DNA from: Treponema sp. Marseille-Q4130
GTDB lineage: Bacteria > Spirochaetota > Spirochaetia > Treponematales > Treponemataceae
Direction: 5' to 3'
Assembly: GCF_014334325.1 (NCBI RefSeq)
Contig: NZ_JACSET010000003.1
Location: 62,001-126,000, forward strand
DNA: 64,000 nucleotides
How positions within the stretch are numbered: the first letter of the stretch is position 1; each line of letters begins with the position of its first letter. Below, piece by piece: positions 37,776-47,070 of this stretch. The notes below the pieces were generated by a model. That model saw only the letters and a program-made list of their open reading frames with translations, had not been told where the DNA came from and ran no database searches. A program made the position numbers and the translations under genes.

Positions 37776-38804
37776 ATGACGGAACTGAAAAATCGAAACG
37801 ATGCGGATGTCATCGTTCTGGCGGCGGGAAAAACAGATCCCCTTTGTTGGGGCTTTAATCGGACGCGGACGGGGCAGCTTGATTTTTGCGGAAAACTTGA
37901 AGGCATAACGGAAGGATTGCTTGATGCGAGACAGATGCTCGACGGAAGCGCGTATTTTTCGAGTACCTGGTATACGTATGCGGACGAAGCGCTTTGCAGG
38001 GACATCCGCGTGTATCTTAAACCCGATTTTGAAATCGCGGATGCCGATACGTTTGCGTTTTTGACCCACATCGGCGCGCTTTTGCTTGCGGTCGAAAGCG
38101 GCGATTCTTTGCTTGTCGCGGAACTGCTTGCACGCCGGACGGCTTTGTTTATGAAGTTTCCGCAGCTTACGCTCTTTATCGTAAAACCTATTGCGGCGGA
38201 AGCGCTTTTTGCGTGGCTATACGGGCGCACGCACAGCGATACGGCCGCCTTTACCGCGCTGTACAAAACGAATGCGATGCCGGGTGCGGGTAAAACGGAT
38301 ACGGGGTTTTTGCTGTATTGCGCGGCAAAAGAGGTTTTAAAACCTGATACCGCAAACGAAACGCCCGAGCAGATGTTTATACGGTATTTTAAAAATCGCA
38401 ATGCGGCGTTTACGATCGGCATTGTCGGGACGAACTTTTACGGTTGGAACGACGGATCGGATTTTCTCGATGATACGCTTTCCGAAAAAATCGGCGACGA
38501 TATTTTAAACGGCACGCAAAAAGTACGCGACGCAAAGAAAAAGCTCTATGCTTCGCTCCGTGTGAGCGTTCAAGCCGAACCTTATAATCCGCACGATGCC
38601 AATGCGATTTCCGTTTCGGCGGAAGATGTTTGCGCGAAAGTCTTGGGCAATGCGGGTTTACAGCGTGCCGGGTACATCCGTGCGACCGGAGCCGCGATCC
38701 TTCGCGCCGCCAAGCCGAATACCTTTCGTTTTAACGCACGCCTTGCGCGCATCGGCGATACGCAAAACGGGCGCGGCGGTATCGTCGTGCGGGTGGAAGT
38801 GTGA
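37776..38804 (+). CDS. HIRAN domain protein
   Basis: A 342-residue protein. The C-terminal third contains a HIRAN-like domain: LYASLRVSVQAEPYNPHDANAISV, then QRAGYIRATGAAILR, the pattern of domains that bind damaged or 3' DNA ends. The N-terminal two thirds are helical and not recognised; a GAGKT-like MPGAGKTD is present, but no Walker B was found. I start at 37776 behind GGAGG; the longer frame from 37629 overlaps the previous gene. Lying between a WYL regulator and cas3, it may belong to a defence module. There is no enzyme domain to define a job. Confidence 0.72.
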   Translation: MTELKNRNDADVIVLAAGKTDPLCWGFNRTRTGQLDFCGKLEGITEGLLDARQMLDGSAYFSSTWYTYADEALCRDIRVYLKPDFEIADADTFAFLTHIGALLLAVESGDSLLVAELLARRTALFMKFPQLTLFIVKPIAAEALFAWLYGRTHSDTAAFTALYKTNAMPGAGKTDTGFLLYCAAKEVLKPDTANETPEQMFIRYFKNRNAAFTIGIVGTNFYGWNDGSDFLDDTLSEKIGDDILNGTQKVRDAKKKLYASLRVSVQAEPYNPHDANAISVSAEDVCAKVLGNAGLQRAGYIRATGAAILRAAKPNTFRFNARLARIGDTQNGRGGIVVRVEV

Positions 38805-38886
38805 GAGGGGATGGAAAAAACGAAGGAGCGGTAAAATCTGCCGCACATTCGTAATGCGGATACTTTTAAATAAGGGAGACGGTTGC

Positions 38887-38946
38887 ATGATAAACATATT
38901 TTTCTTGCGTTTATATAAGAACGTATTATACCGGTGTTGTCTATGA
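38887..38946 (+). CDS. 19-residue leader peptide coupled to cas3
   Basis: ATG at 38887 follows AAGGGAGACGGTTGC, a good ribosome site, and the frame reads MINIFFLRLYKNVLYRCCL. Its TGA overlaps the ATG of cas3 at 38943 as ATGA. cas3 itself has no ribosome site of its own, so translation of this short frame probably delivers ribosomes to cas3. A role for the peptide itself is not indicated. Confidence 0.5.
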   Translation: MINIFFLRLYKNVLYRCCL

Positions 38947-41419
38947 ATTTGCGGGCGCGATACCGTGAGTCGGACGGCGGCTATCAAAAATTATCCGACC
39001 ATTTGCGGCAAACGGCGGAATTGTCAAAAAGTTTCGGAAAAAAAATCCATCTTGAATTCGCGACTCAGCTTGCAGGTTTGCTGCACGACTTGGGAAAAGC
39101 GTCTCCCGCTTGGCAGCTGTATTTGCAAAATTCGGTAGAGGGAAAAATCCGGCACAAAAAAGATCACGCTACGGCAGGCGCACAATATCTTGTGCATCGT
39201 TTGTCGGATGAGGTCGGGCTTGCGGAAACGGCGATTCAGGCAGCGGTTATGTTCCATCACGGTTCGGGGCTTCCCGATATGTTGGGCCTCGACGGAAGGT
39301 CGGAATTCCTTGAGCGGCTGAATAAAAAGGCAGACGATACCGACTTAAATGAAGCGGCGGCCGCGCTTCCGCAAGAGATCGAGCGGGAGATTGCCGAATG
39401 CATAAGTAAATTTGATTTGCAAGATGGCGGGAAAAAACAACTTGCGCTCCCGTGTAAGGCCGGCTGCACGGACGCCGACAAAAAAGTCGATCGAAAGAAA
39501 TTCTTTTTTAACATGGGTTTGCATTTGCGGAACCTTTCCAGCTGCCTTATCGATGCCGACAGAACAAACAGTGCGGCTTTTGAAGAAAATAAAGCAATGT
39601 TACTTGATGATTGTAATGCAACTCCCGATTGGGGCGTTCTTTTACAAAAGATGGAACGGGAATTAAAAAAGTTTTCAAATACCGACGTGCTCGGCAAAAT
39701 ACGAAAAACCGTTTCCGATCGCTGCGCCGGATTGGGCGCGGGCGAAAAGGGTATATATACGTGTTCGGCTTTTACGGGAGCGGGTAAGACGCTTGCATCG
39801 CTGCGCTTCGCCCTCGTACAGGCTCAAAAATAGGGGCTGACCGTATTTTTATCGTTGCGCCGTACACTTCGATTTTGGACCAAAACGCCGATAAAATCAG
39901 AAGCATTCTTGAAGATGAGCGTACGAGGGGCGGCATCGTTTTGGAATGCCATTCAAACATATCTGCCGAGAAAAAACGAGATTTAAAAGAATCGGAAGAC
40001 GAATATGATAAAGCGGAACAAACGTGGACTGCGCCCGTAGTCATTACGACTATGGTACAGTTTCTTGAAACGTTGTTCGGTTCGGGGACAAAGAAAATAC
40101 GTAGAATGCATCGGCTGGCAAACAGTATTTTGGTATTTGATGAAGTACAAACGCTGCCTTTAAAAGCGACCTATCTTTTTAATTGGGGATTGGAATACCT
40201 TGTGAAATGCTGCGGATGCTCCGCTTTGCTTTGTACTGCAACGCAGCCGTGCTTGGATAAAATCGAAGAAAACCGATACAGGCTTCATATTGATGGCGAA
40301 GTAATAGTAGATTTAGCGGAACACTTTAACGCGCTTAAACGGGTACGCTTTATCGATAAAACCGCCGGCGGCACAAAAAAACACAGCGCAGGCGATATCG
40401 CCTCGTATATTCAACACGAAATGGAAACGCACAACAGTTTTCTTGCCGTTGTAAATACCAAACCGCAGGCAAAAGAATTGTTCGAACTTATTGACGAGTC
40501 CGGCTGTGCGGATTATGTGTATCACTTGAGTACGAATATGTGCCCTGCGCACAGAAAAAATATAATAAAAACCGTAACAGATAATCTTCCTTTACAAAAA
40601 AGAATTGTTTGCATAAGTACCCGTTTGATAGAAGCCGGTGTCGATGTAAGTTTTGAAAGTGCGCTCCGCTATATGGCGGGTTTGGATTCCGTTATTCAAA
40701 CGGCGGGACGCTGTAACAGAAACAGCGAATTGCACGATACAAACGGAAACGCCGTATGCGGGAAACTCGCGCTATTTGCTCTCGAAGGAGAAAAGCTGCA
40801 TTCGCTGGAGGAATTAAAAATAGGCCAAAAATGCATGGAACGGGTTTTGCGAGAATACGATTCGCGCGAATACGAGGCGTGTGAAAAAAATCTAGTACAT
40901 CCGGAAATAATCGAACGGTTTTTTAAATACTATTACGCATCTTTTACCGAAAATATACTTCAATACAGTATAAAGGGTAAGGATTCAACTATCTTGGATA
41001 TGCTTTCCGACAACAAGTCTGCTGTCAGCGAATACGAACGCATTCATAACGGAAAAACTTGGCAGCTGCCGTATATGCAGGCATTTAGAACCGCATGGGA
41101 CAATTTTGAAGTAATTGCGGATGCAACGACCGGCGTTATCGTACCGTATAAAGACGGAGAGCGCTTAATCAATTCTTTGTGCGCGCTTGAAAAATCGGAC
41201 AGCGATTACTATATGTCTTTAAAATCTCTATTAAACGAATGTCAGCAATACACGGTTAATATATATACGAATCAATTACAGCATTTGGGAAGCAAGGGCA
41301 TGATATACGAGGTCATTCCCGAAACGGGTATCTACGCGCTGCATGCGGGATTTTACAGCGATGATTTAGGCATAACGGAAGAGATTACAAGCGATAATTT
41401 GTCGCCGTTAAATTATTAA
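38943..41419 (+). pseudogene. cas3: CRISPR-associated helicase-nuclease Cas3 (type I-C), frameshifted
   Basis: Two frames together make one Cas3 of about 825 residues. The first (38943-39833) has the HD nuclease start with His48-Asp49 in LLHDLGKAS, the FHHGSGLPD region, and helicase motif I FTGAGKT. It ends at a TAG right after a run of five A (39826-39830). The second (in frame from 39832, formal start 39875) continues at once with RIFIVAPYTSILDQNADKI, then the DEAD-like motif VFDEVQTLP, TATQPCL, and the C-terminal helicase domain with QTAGRCNRN. One extra A would restore the frame. As it stands no full Cas3 is made, so target degradation should be off unless slippage or phase variation occurs. 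Confidence 0.88.
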
Positions 41420-41492
41420 AATAATACATGATAAAAAAATGCGATTACAATGGAGTTAAGCAATTTTATTAAATTATTAAAAGGAGGCTGCT

Positions 41493-42176
41493 TTGAAAGA
41501 AAACAGTATTGAATACCGGCTTACCGGGCGATATGCGCTTTTTACCGATCCGGTTACCAAAATCGGCGGGGAAAAAAGTACCTATCTTGTACCGACGTAT
41601 GAAGCGTTAAAAGGGATAACACAAAGTATATATTGGAAGCCGACGATCGTTTGGGTTATCGATAAGGTACGGCTTATTAAAAAAATCGGTACGGAATCGA
41701 AAAATATAAAACCGCTGTGTTATAACGGCGGTAACGATTTATCAGTGTATACGTATTTAAGAGATATTGAATATCAAGTAAAGGCGCATTTCGAGTGGAA
41801 TATGCAGCGCTCCGATTTGGAACAGGACCGAAATGAAAACAAACATTTCGATATGGCGCGCCGTTCCCTTGAAAAAGGCGGCAGAAGGGATATTTTCCTC
41901 GGCGCGCGCGAATGTCAAGGTTATGTCGAACCCTGTGAATTCGGCAGCGGGGAAAGTTTTTACGATGATGACGGATTGTTCGCTTTCGGTTTAATGTTTC
42001 ACGGTTTTGATTATCCTTCGGAAGTCGATACGGATGTTCTTTCCGCGCGTTTTTGGCAGGCAAAGATGGATAAGGGAATAATAGAATTCCCTCGTCCGGA
42101 AATGTGCACGGTACGGCGTGAAATACGAAATTACAGCGTAAAGAATCCCAAAATTAAAGCGGAGGAAGATGCATGA
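41493..42176 (+). CDS. cas5c: Type I-C Cas5 (Cas5c/d, crRNA-processing)
   Basis: A 227-residue Cas5 of the I-C type. It has the RAMP start [34 protein letters not shown], the glycine-rich [15 protein letters not shown] region, and a [10 protein letters not shown] end segment. In I-C systems Cas5 cuts the repeat RNA and caps the 5' end, replacing Cas6, which is absent here. It starts at TTG behind AAGGAGG. Its 3' end overlaps the cas8c start by four bases (ATGA). Confidence 0.92.
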   Translation: MKENSIEYRLTGRYALFTDPVTKIGGEKSTYLVPTYEALKGITQSIYWKPTIVWVIDKVRLIKKIGTESKNIKPLCYNGGNDLSVYTYLRDIEYQVKAHFEWNMQRSDLEQDRNENKHFDMARRSLEKGGRRDIFLGARECQGYVEPCEFGSGESFYDDDGLFAFGLMFHGFDYPSEVDTDVLSARFWQAKMDKGIIEFPRPEMCTVRREIRNYSVKNPKIKAEEDA

Positions 42177-44041
42177 GCTGGCTTACCGAATTGGAAAAAG
42201 TATATGACAATATGATAGATAAAAAAACGGACGATAAACCGGCTCCTATATATCATATTTCCAATAATGCCTCCGTGACGGTTGTTTTGGACGGAAAGGG
42301 CAACTTTATAAAAGCCGAACTTATTGACGTGAAATCGAAAGACCGGGTAACGGCGATGCCCTGTACCGATTCCTGTGCGTCGCGCTCCAGCGGTGCCGAC
42401 GCGTACCCGCTGTGCGATAAATGGGAATACGTGTGCGACGACACTGAAAAACACGGTATGTATATAAATTTATTAAAAAGCTGGGCGTGTTCTGCATTTG
42501 CAAACGATAAAGTAAAAGCCGTATATGCATACGCTGCAAAAGGGACTTTGTCGGAAGATTTAAAACGTTCGGGTATAGCCTGCGATGACGTGTCCGATTT
42601 TATCCGCTGGAGCGTTGAGCTTCCCGGAGATACAAAACCGGAACTATGGAACGACGAAGCGACGCAAAACAGCTGGATACAATATTATAATTCCGATGCT
42701 TTTGATGAATATTGTAAAGTTCAGTTTACCGATAAAAAAGATCGGGAAAAGCGTATCAGAGAAACGGGATTAAACTATACGGACGGAAGCAGTACAAAAA
42801 TTGCCGCATACCATCCGGCAAAAATACGGCACGGCGGAGATAAAGCAAAAATCATTTCGTCAAACGATACTCAAAATTATACATTCCGCGGCAGGTTTTT
42901 AACCGATAAGGAGGCGTGCCAAGTCGGAGCCGACGCGACGCAAAAAGCGCATTGTGCCTTACGTTGGCTAATAGGGCGGCAAGGGGAGAGCTTGGGAGAC
43001 GGACTTTCCGTTGTAACGTGGAATGCGGCAGGCGATAAACTCCCGTCTATTGTCGAAGGAAGCGGAATCTTTGACTACAGTGTCGATTTTGCAGAAGAGG
43101 GTAAAACGCAAAAAAAAGAGTATAAGCCAGCGGAAGAATTCGCTTACGCGATGAATAAACGTCTGGTCGGGTACTACGGTGATATCGGTAATCCGCAAAA
43201 TATTATGATACTGGTTATAAAAGAAGCGACACCGGGGCAGGGGCGTGTTTCAATCGCTTTGTATAGGGAGCTGCAAAATACCGATATCGTACGAGCTTTG
43301 AATAACTGGTATGACAGACTGTTGTGGTATAGAAGTTATTGGCAGTGGAACAAAGACAGTACCGTAAAAGATTATATTCATTCGATAGGGACGCCTTCTC
43401 CGAAAGAGATTGCCGAATGCGCATACGGGGAGCGGGTAAAGCCGAATCAAATTGAAAAAACCGTTCAACGGCTTTTACCCTGTATCCTTGACGGCAGCGC
43501 GATACCCTTTGATTTGGAACAGCAATGTGTGCTGTCGGCGTCAAAACTTTTAACGCTTGATACATCGTATAAGCGTGATTTTGTATTGGAAACAGCGTGC
43601 GCTGTTTATAAATATAATAGAAATAGAATAAAGGAGGAATATCAATTGGCTTTAGAAGAGAACAGAACAAGCCGCGATTATCTTTACGGCAGACTGTTAG
43701 CCGTCGCTCATCAAGAAGAAAGGGCTGCATTAAAAGAAATGGATCAAAATCGGGAAACGAATGCGCTTCGTTACATGCAGCAATTTGCTTTAAGGCCGGC
43801 TTCGACATAGAGACTTTTATATACAGACAAACTCAAACCTTATCGACGGCACCTTAAGCCGGGATTAGCGGAATGGTTTGAACAAAGATTGCAGGACATC
43901 AGTGCATTGTTTACTGCTGATGATTATAATAGCGACAGTCCGTTGTCCGGCGAATACTTACTCGGCTATATGTGCCAGTTAAAAGCGTTTAGAAAAACAA
44001 CTGACGATACATCAAATACAAATAACAATACGGAGGAATAA
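42173..44041 (+). pseudogene. cas8c: Type I-C Cas8c (Csd1) with an in-frame amber codon
   Basis: The full frame is 622 codons, normal for Csd1, but codon 546 is TAG (43808-43810). The sequence continues in the same frame as family-like protein: RLLYTDKLKPYRRHLKPGLAEWF and LSGEYLLGYMCQLKAFRKT, ending at the TAA at 44039. A single G-to-A change from TGG (Trp) would explain it. Cas8c is the large Cascade subunit that finds the PAM; early parts show WLTELEKVYDNMIDKK and later GLSVVTWNAAGD. The product would lack its last 77 residues. The gene overlaps cas5c (ATGA) and is followed by cas7c. Confidence 0.88.
43646..44041 (+). CDS. cas11c: Nested Cas11c small subunit (internal start in cas8c)
   Basis: Inside cas8c, AAGGAGG at 43631-43637 is followed eight bases later by an in-frame TTG at 43646. 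Translation from there gives 131 residues to the TAA at 44041. In type I-C systems the Cascade small subunit Cas11 is known to come from such an internal start, and size and place fit. The amber codon of cas8c is codon 55 of this frame, so Cas11c would be cut short as well. The role is inferred from the family. Confidence 0.6.
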
Positions 44042-44046
44042 ACAGT

Positions 44047-44907
44047 ATGGCGGCTTTAAAAAACAAAATCGATTTTGCGTTGGTGTTCAGCGTAAAAAAT
44101 GCAAACCCGAATGGGGATCCCTTAAATGGAAATATCCCTCGGACAACCTTGGACGGATACGGTGAACTTTCAGACGTGTGTCTTAAAAGAAAAATCAGAA
44201 ACCGTTTGCAGGATGCAGGCGAAAATATTTTTGTGCAGTCCGACGATTATCGAAAAGATGATTATCGTTCGCTGCGCAGCCGCGCGGAAGCGGTGCTCGG
44301 CAAAGCTATGAAAAACGAAGCGGAGCTTCAAGAACTTGCGAATAAAACATGGATCGATGTAAGGAGTTTCGGACAAGTATTTGCATTCAAAGGTGATAAA
44401 GATAAGGATAAGAAAAAAGGCGTTTCGGTCGGTATTCGCGGACCGGTAACCATCCAACCGGCATTCAGCATCGACCCGATCAACGTAACAAGTTTGCAGA
44501 TTACAAAAAGCGTCAGCGGCGAAGGCGACGGAACTAAGCGCGGTTCGGATACGATGGGTATGAAACACAGTGTCGATTTCGGCATATATGCAACATACGG
44601 AAGTATCAATCCGCAGTTGGCCGAGCTCACGGGCTTCGATGATTCGGATGCCGATAAAATCAAACATGCGCTGCTTCACATATTCGACAACGATGCTTCA
44701 TCCGCGCGCCCTGAAGGCAGTATGGAAGTGATAAAGCTTTTTTGGTGGAAGCACAATTCGAAAAGCGGTCAGTATTCCGCCGCTAAAGTTCACCGTACGT
44801 TAAAAATTACTAAAAAAGACGGTGTTTCACAAGCCAAATCGGCGGATGACTATACTATAACGACGGATAATTTACCGGACTTGACGCCGGAAGTTCTTTC
44901 GTTTTAG
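44047..44907 (+). CDS. cas7c: Type I-C Cas7 (Csd2), Cascade backbone
   Basis: A 286-residue Cas7 of the Csd2 family: KIDFALVFSVKNANPNGDPLNGNIPRTTLDGYGELSDVCLKRKIRNRLQ at the start (in pieces), VRSFGQVFAF, GIRGPVTIQPAFSIDPI and MGMKHSVDFGIYATYG. Several copies coat the crRNA. The frame is intact and of normal length, in contrast to cas3 and cas8c. It starts at the ATG at 44047 behind GGAGG (inside the end of cas8c), a few bases after that stop. Confidence 0.94.
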   Translation: MAALKNKIDFALVFSVKNANPNGDPLNGNIPRTTLDGYGELSDVCLKRKIRNRLQDAGENIFVQSDDYRKDDYRSLRSRAEAVLGKAMKNEAELQELANKTWIDVRSFGQVFAFKGDKDKDKKKGVSVGIRGPVTIQPAFSIDPINVTSLQITKSVSGEGDGTKRGSDTMGMKHSVDFGIYATYGSINPQLAELTGFDDSDADKIKHALLHIFDNDASSARPEGSMEVIKLFWWKHNSKSGQYSAAKVHRTLKITKKDGVSQAKSADDYTITTDNLPDLTPEVLSF

Positions 44908-44915
44908 GCGCTCTA

Positions 44916-45554
44916 ATGTACCCTGAATCCGACTACCTGGTGCTCAGCGGGCTTCAGCATTTACGCTTTTGTCCGCGGCAGTGCGCGCTTATACACATTG
45001 AACAGCAATGGAGCGAAAACTTTTTTACGGCGGCAGGCCGGGTTCAGCACGAAAAAGTTCACGGCAATACGGCGGAGTCGCGTAAAACCGTAAAGACCGA
45101 GCGCAATTTAAAAATCGCGTCAGCCCTTCTCGGCGTTACCGGCTGTACCGATGCTGTGGAATTTTATTCCGACGGAAAAATCATTCCGGTAGAATACAAG
45201 CACGGAAAACCGAAAGAAAACACAAGCGATGAGGTACAACTGTGCGCTCAAGTTATTTGCCTTGAAGAAATGCTCGACCGCACAATAGATGAAGGAGCGC
45301 TGTTTTATTTTAAAATCCGCCGGCGCATTCTTATACCCATCACCGATGAGCTGAGAAAAGAAACAATCGAGCTTGCCGAGCGCTTCCATCGTTTCGTTGC
45401 GGACGGAAAAACACCTGCGGCCGTCTATTCTAAAAAATGCGAAAGCTGTTCGTTTATCGACGAGTGCTTTCCCGAATCCGCCGGCAAAAACAAATCGGCA
45501 GTCGATTATATCAGGCGACGCTTGCGGCAGGATGTTGCTACGATTGACGAATAA
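44916..45554 (+). CDS. cas4: Cas4 exonuclease (spacer acquisition)
   Basis: A 212-residue Cas4 with the iron-sulfur cysteines LRFCPRQCAL near residue 19 and CESCSFIDEC near the end, and a RecB-like nuclease core (TGCTDAVEF ... VEYKHGKPKE with the catalytic Asp, Glu and Lys). It trims prespacers and helps choose PAM-flanked DNA with Cas1 and Cas2. Complete, eight bases after cas7c and 14 before cas1. Confidence 0.93.
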   Translation: MYPESDYLVLSGLQHLRFCPRQCALIHIEQQWSENFFTAAGRVQHEKVHGNTAESRKTVKTERNLKIASALLGVTGCTDAVEFYSDGKIIPVEYKHGKPKENTSDEVQLCAQVICLEEMLDRTIDEGALFYFKIRRRILIPITDELRKETIELAERFHRFVADGKTPAAVYSKKCESCSFIDECFPESAGKNKSAVDYIRRRLRQDVATIDE

Positions 45555-45568
45555 TATACGGAGGATGT

Positions 45569-46600
45569 ATGCAGCGCTTTCTTAACACGCTTTATATTAC
45601 CACGCAAAAAACATATCTGCATAAAAAAGGGGAAGCGGTGAAAGTCGTTGCTGACCGCAAGGTGCTCGCGCTGATTCCTTTTATAACGCTCGACAGTATT
45701 ATTTGTTTCGGGAATATTTTCGTCAGTCCGTTTTTGTTGGGCGCTGCGCCGAAGTATAATATTACGATAAGTTTTTTAACGGAAACGGGAAAATTCCTTG
45801 CGCGCGTGCAAGGGCCTGTTGCGGGAAATGTTTTGCTTCGAAAGGAACAGTACAGAATTTCGGACGATAAAGGAAAGTCCGCTGCGCTTGCAAAATATTT
45901 TATTATCGGAAAACTGGCCAATCAAAAAACCGTGCTGCAGCGCTCACTGCGCGATCACGGTGAAAAAATCGATGCCAAGAGAATTCAAAATACAGTTGCG
46001 CTTTTGGATTCGAATATCGATAAGGCGGAAAAAGAATGCGACTTGGATGTCTTGCGAGGAATTGAGGGCGATGCGTCGAAAGCATATTTTTCCGTTTTCG
46101 ATGAATTGATTATTTCTCAAAAAGACGGATTCAAATTTGAAGGACGTAACCGGCGGCCTCCGCTTGACGCGGTAAATGCAATGCTTTCGTATGTGTACAC
46201 GCTTTTGTATCACGATATGATAAGCGCTCTGGAATGCGTCGGCCTTGACCCCGCCGTCGGCTTTATGCACCGCGACAGACCCGGCCGTTTAAGTCTTGCC
46301 CTTGATCTTGCTGAAGAGTTTCGTTCTTTTTTTGCCGACCGATTGGTTCTTTCGCTTATCAATCGAAATGAAGTTACACCCGAACAATTTGAAAAAACTG
46401 CAAGCGGCGCCGTCAGCATGGATGAAGCGGCTCGCAAAACCGTAATTACATCTTATCAAAAAAAGAAAGAAACCGTTATGCAGCACCCGTATGTGGAAAA
46501 AAGAATGCATCTTGCAATTTTGTTCCATACCCAAGCGCGGCTTTTGGCTCGGCACATACGCGGCGACATCGACGGCTATCCGGTATATCTTTGGAAATAA
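45569..46600 (+). CDS. cas1: Cas1 integrase, type I-C
   Basis: A 343-residue Cas1c. The metal-binding residues are visible: Glu in LRGIEGDASKAYF, His in VGFMHRDRPGRLSLALDLAEEFR, and the Asp/Glu after it. It integrates new spacers together with Cas2. Full length, with GGAGG before the ATG. Confidence 0.95.
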   Translation: MQRFLNTLYITTQKTYLHKKGEAVKVVADRKVLALIPFITLDSIICFGNIFVSPFLLGAAPKYNITISFLTETGKFLARVQGPVAGNVLLRKEQYRISDDKGKSAALAKYFIIGKLANQKTVLQRSLRDHGEKIDAKRIQNTVALLDSNIDKAEKECDLDVLRGIEGDASKAYFSVFDELIISQKDGFKFEGRNRRPPLDAVNAMLSYVYTLLYHDMISALECVGLDPAVGFMHRDRPGRLSLALDLAEEFRSFFADRLVLSLINRNEVTPEQFEKTASGAVSMDEAARKTVITSYQKKKETVMQHPYVEKRMHLAILFHTQARLLARHIRGDIDGYPVYLWK

Positions 46601-46615
46601 AAGAGGGCGCGCACG

Positions 46616-46903
46616 ATGATGATGCTGGTAAGTTATGATGTGGCAAAAGATGAAAAAGGGGAAAAGCGGCTTCGGCATGTGGCGAAGATTCTTGAAAATT
46701 ACGGGCAGCGCGTTCAGTATTCCGTCTTTGAATGCTTAGTCGACCCCGCGCAATGGGTTGCGCTGAAAAGTAAATTGCTCAATGAAATAAATCCGAATTA
46801 CGACAGTATACGTTTTTACGCGCTCGGTGCAAATTGGGAGCGTAAGGTCGAACACGTAGGGCAAAAGAAACCCATCAATCCGCAAGGGATTTTGATTTTA
46901 TAA
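46616..46903 (+). CDS. cas2: Cas2, spacer acquisition
   Basis: A 95-residue ferredoxin-fold Cas2: MLVSYDVAKDEKGEKRLRHVAKILENYGQRVQYSVFECLVDPAQW. It bridges two Cas1 dimers. Three ATG codons in a row open the gene (46616-46624); any may be used. It is the last cas gene, followed by the leader and array. Confidence 0.95.
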   Translation: MMMLVSYDVAKDEKGEKRLRHVAKILENYGQRVQYSVFECLVDPAQWVALKSKLLNEINPNYDSIRFYALGANWERKVEHVGQKKPINPQGILIL

Positions 46904-47070
46904 TCGGATTTCCTACCGCGAACGGGAAGCACACATTGGTTATTCATTCCGCTTGAATTTTATAACCTGTTATATTATAGTGAATTAGATATTGACACTG
47001 TAGTTTCGGAATGAAGTTCGCGGAAATTATAGTGTAAATATCGATATTACAAAAGAATAACTGCTATACT
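46904..47070 (+). promoter_or_regulatory. CRISPR leader region
   Basis: A 167-bp AT-rich stretch between cas2 and the first repeat. It should hold the array promoter and the integration signals; I cannot assign boxes with confidence. Confidence 0.6.

Noticed and set aside
38262-38300. P-loop ATPase motif in the HIRAN protein (GAGKT)
   Set aside because: The flanking residues do not fit a Walker A strand-loop-helix and no Walker B follows.
39820-39840. Programmed -1 frameshift joining the two cas3 frames
   Set aside because: The zero-frame codons are CAA AAA TAG, which do not form an X XXY YYZ slippery heptamer, and five A is short for transcriptional slippage. A lost base in a homopolymer is simpler.
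43808-43810. Amber codon in cas8c read as pyrrolysine or by a changed genetic code
   Set aside because: Every other frame in the window ends normally at TAG where it uses it, and no supporting gene is present here. A point mutation or sequencing error is more likely.
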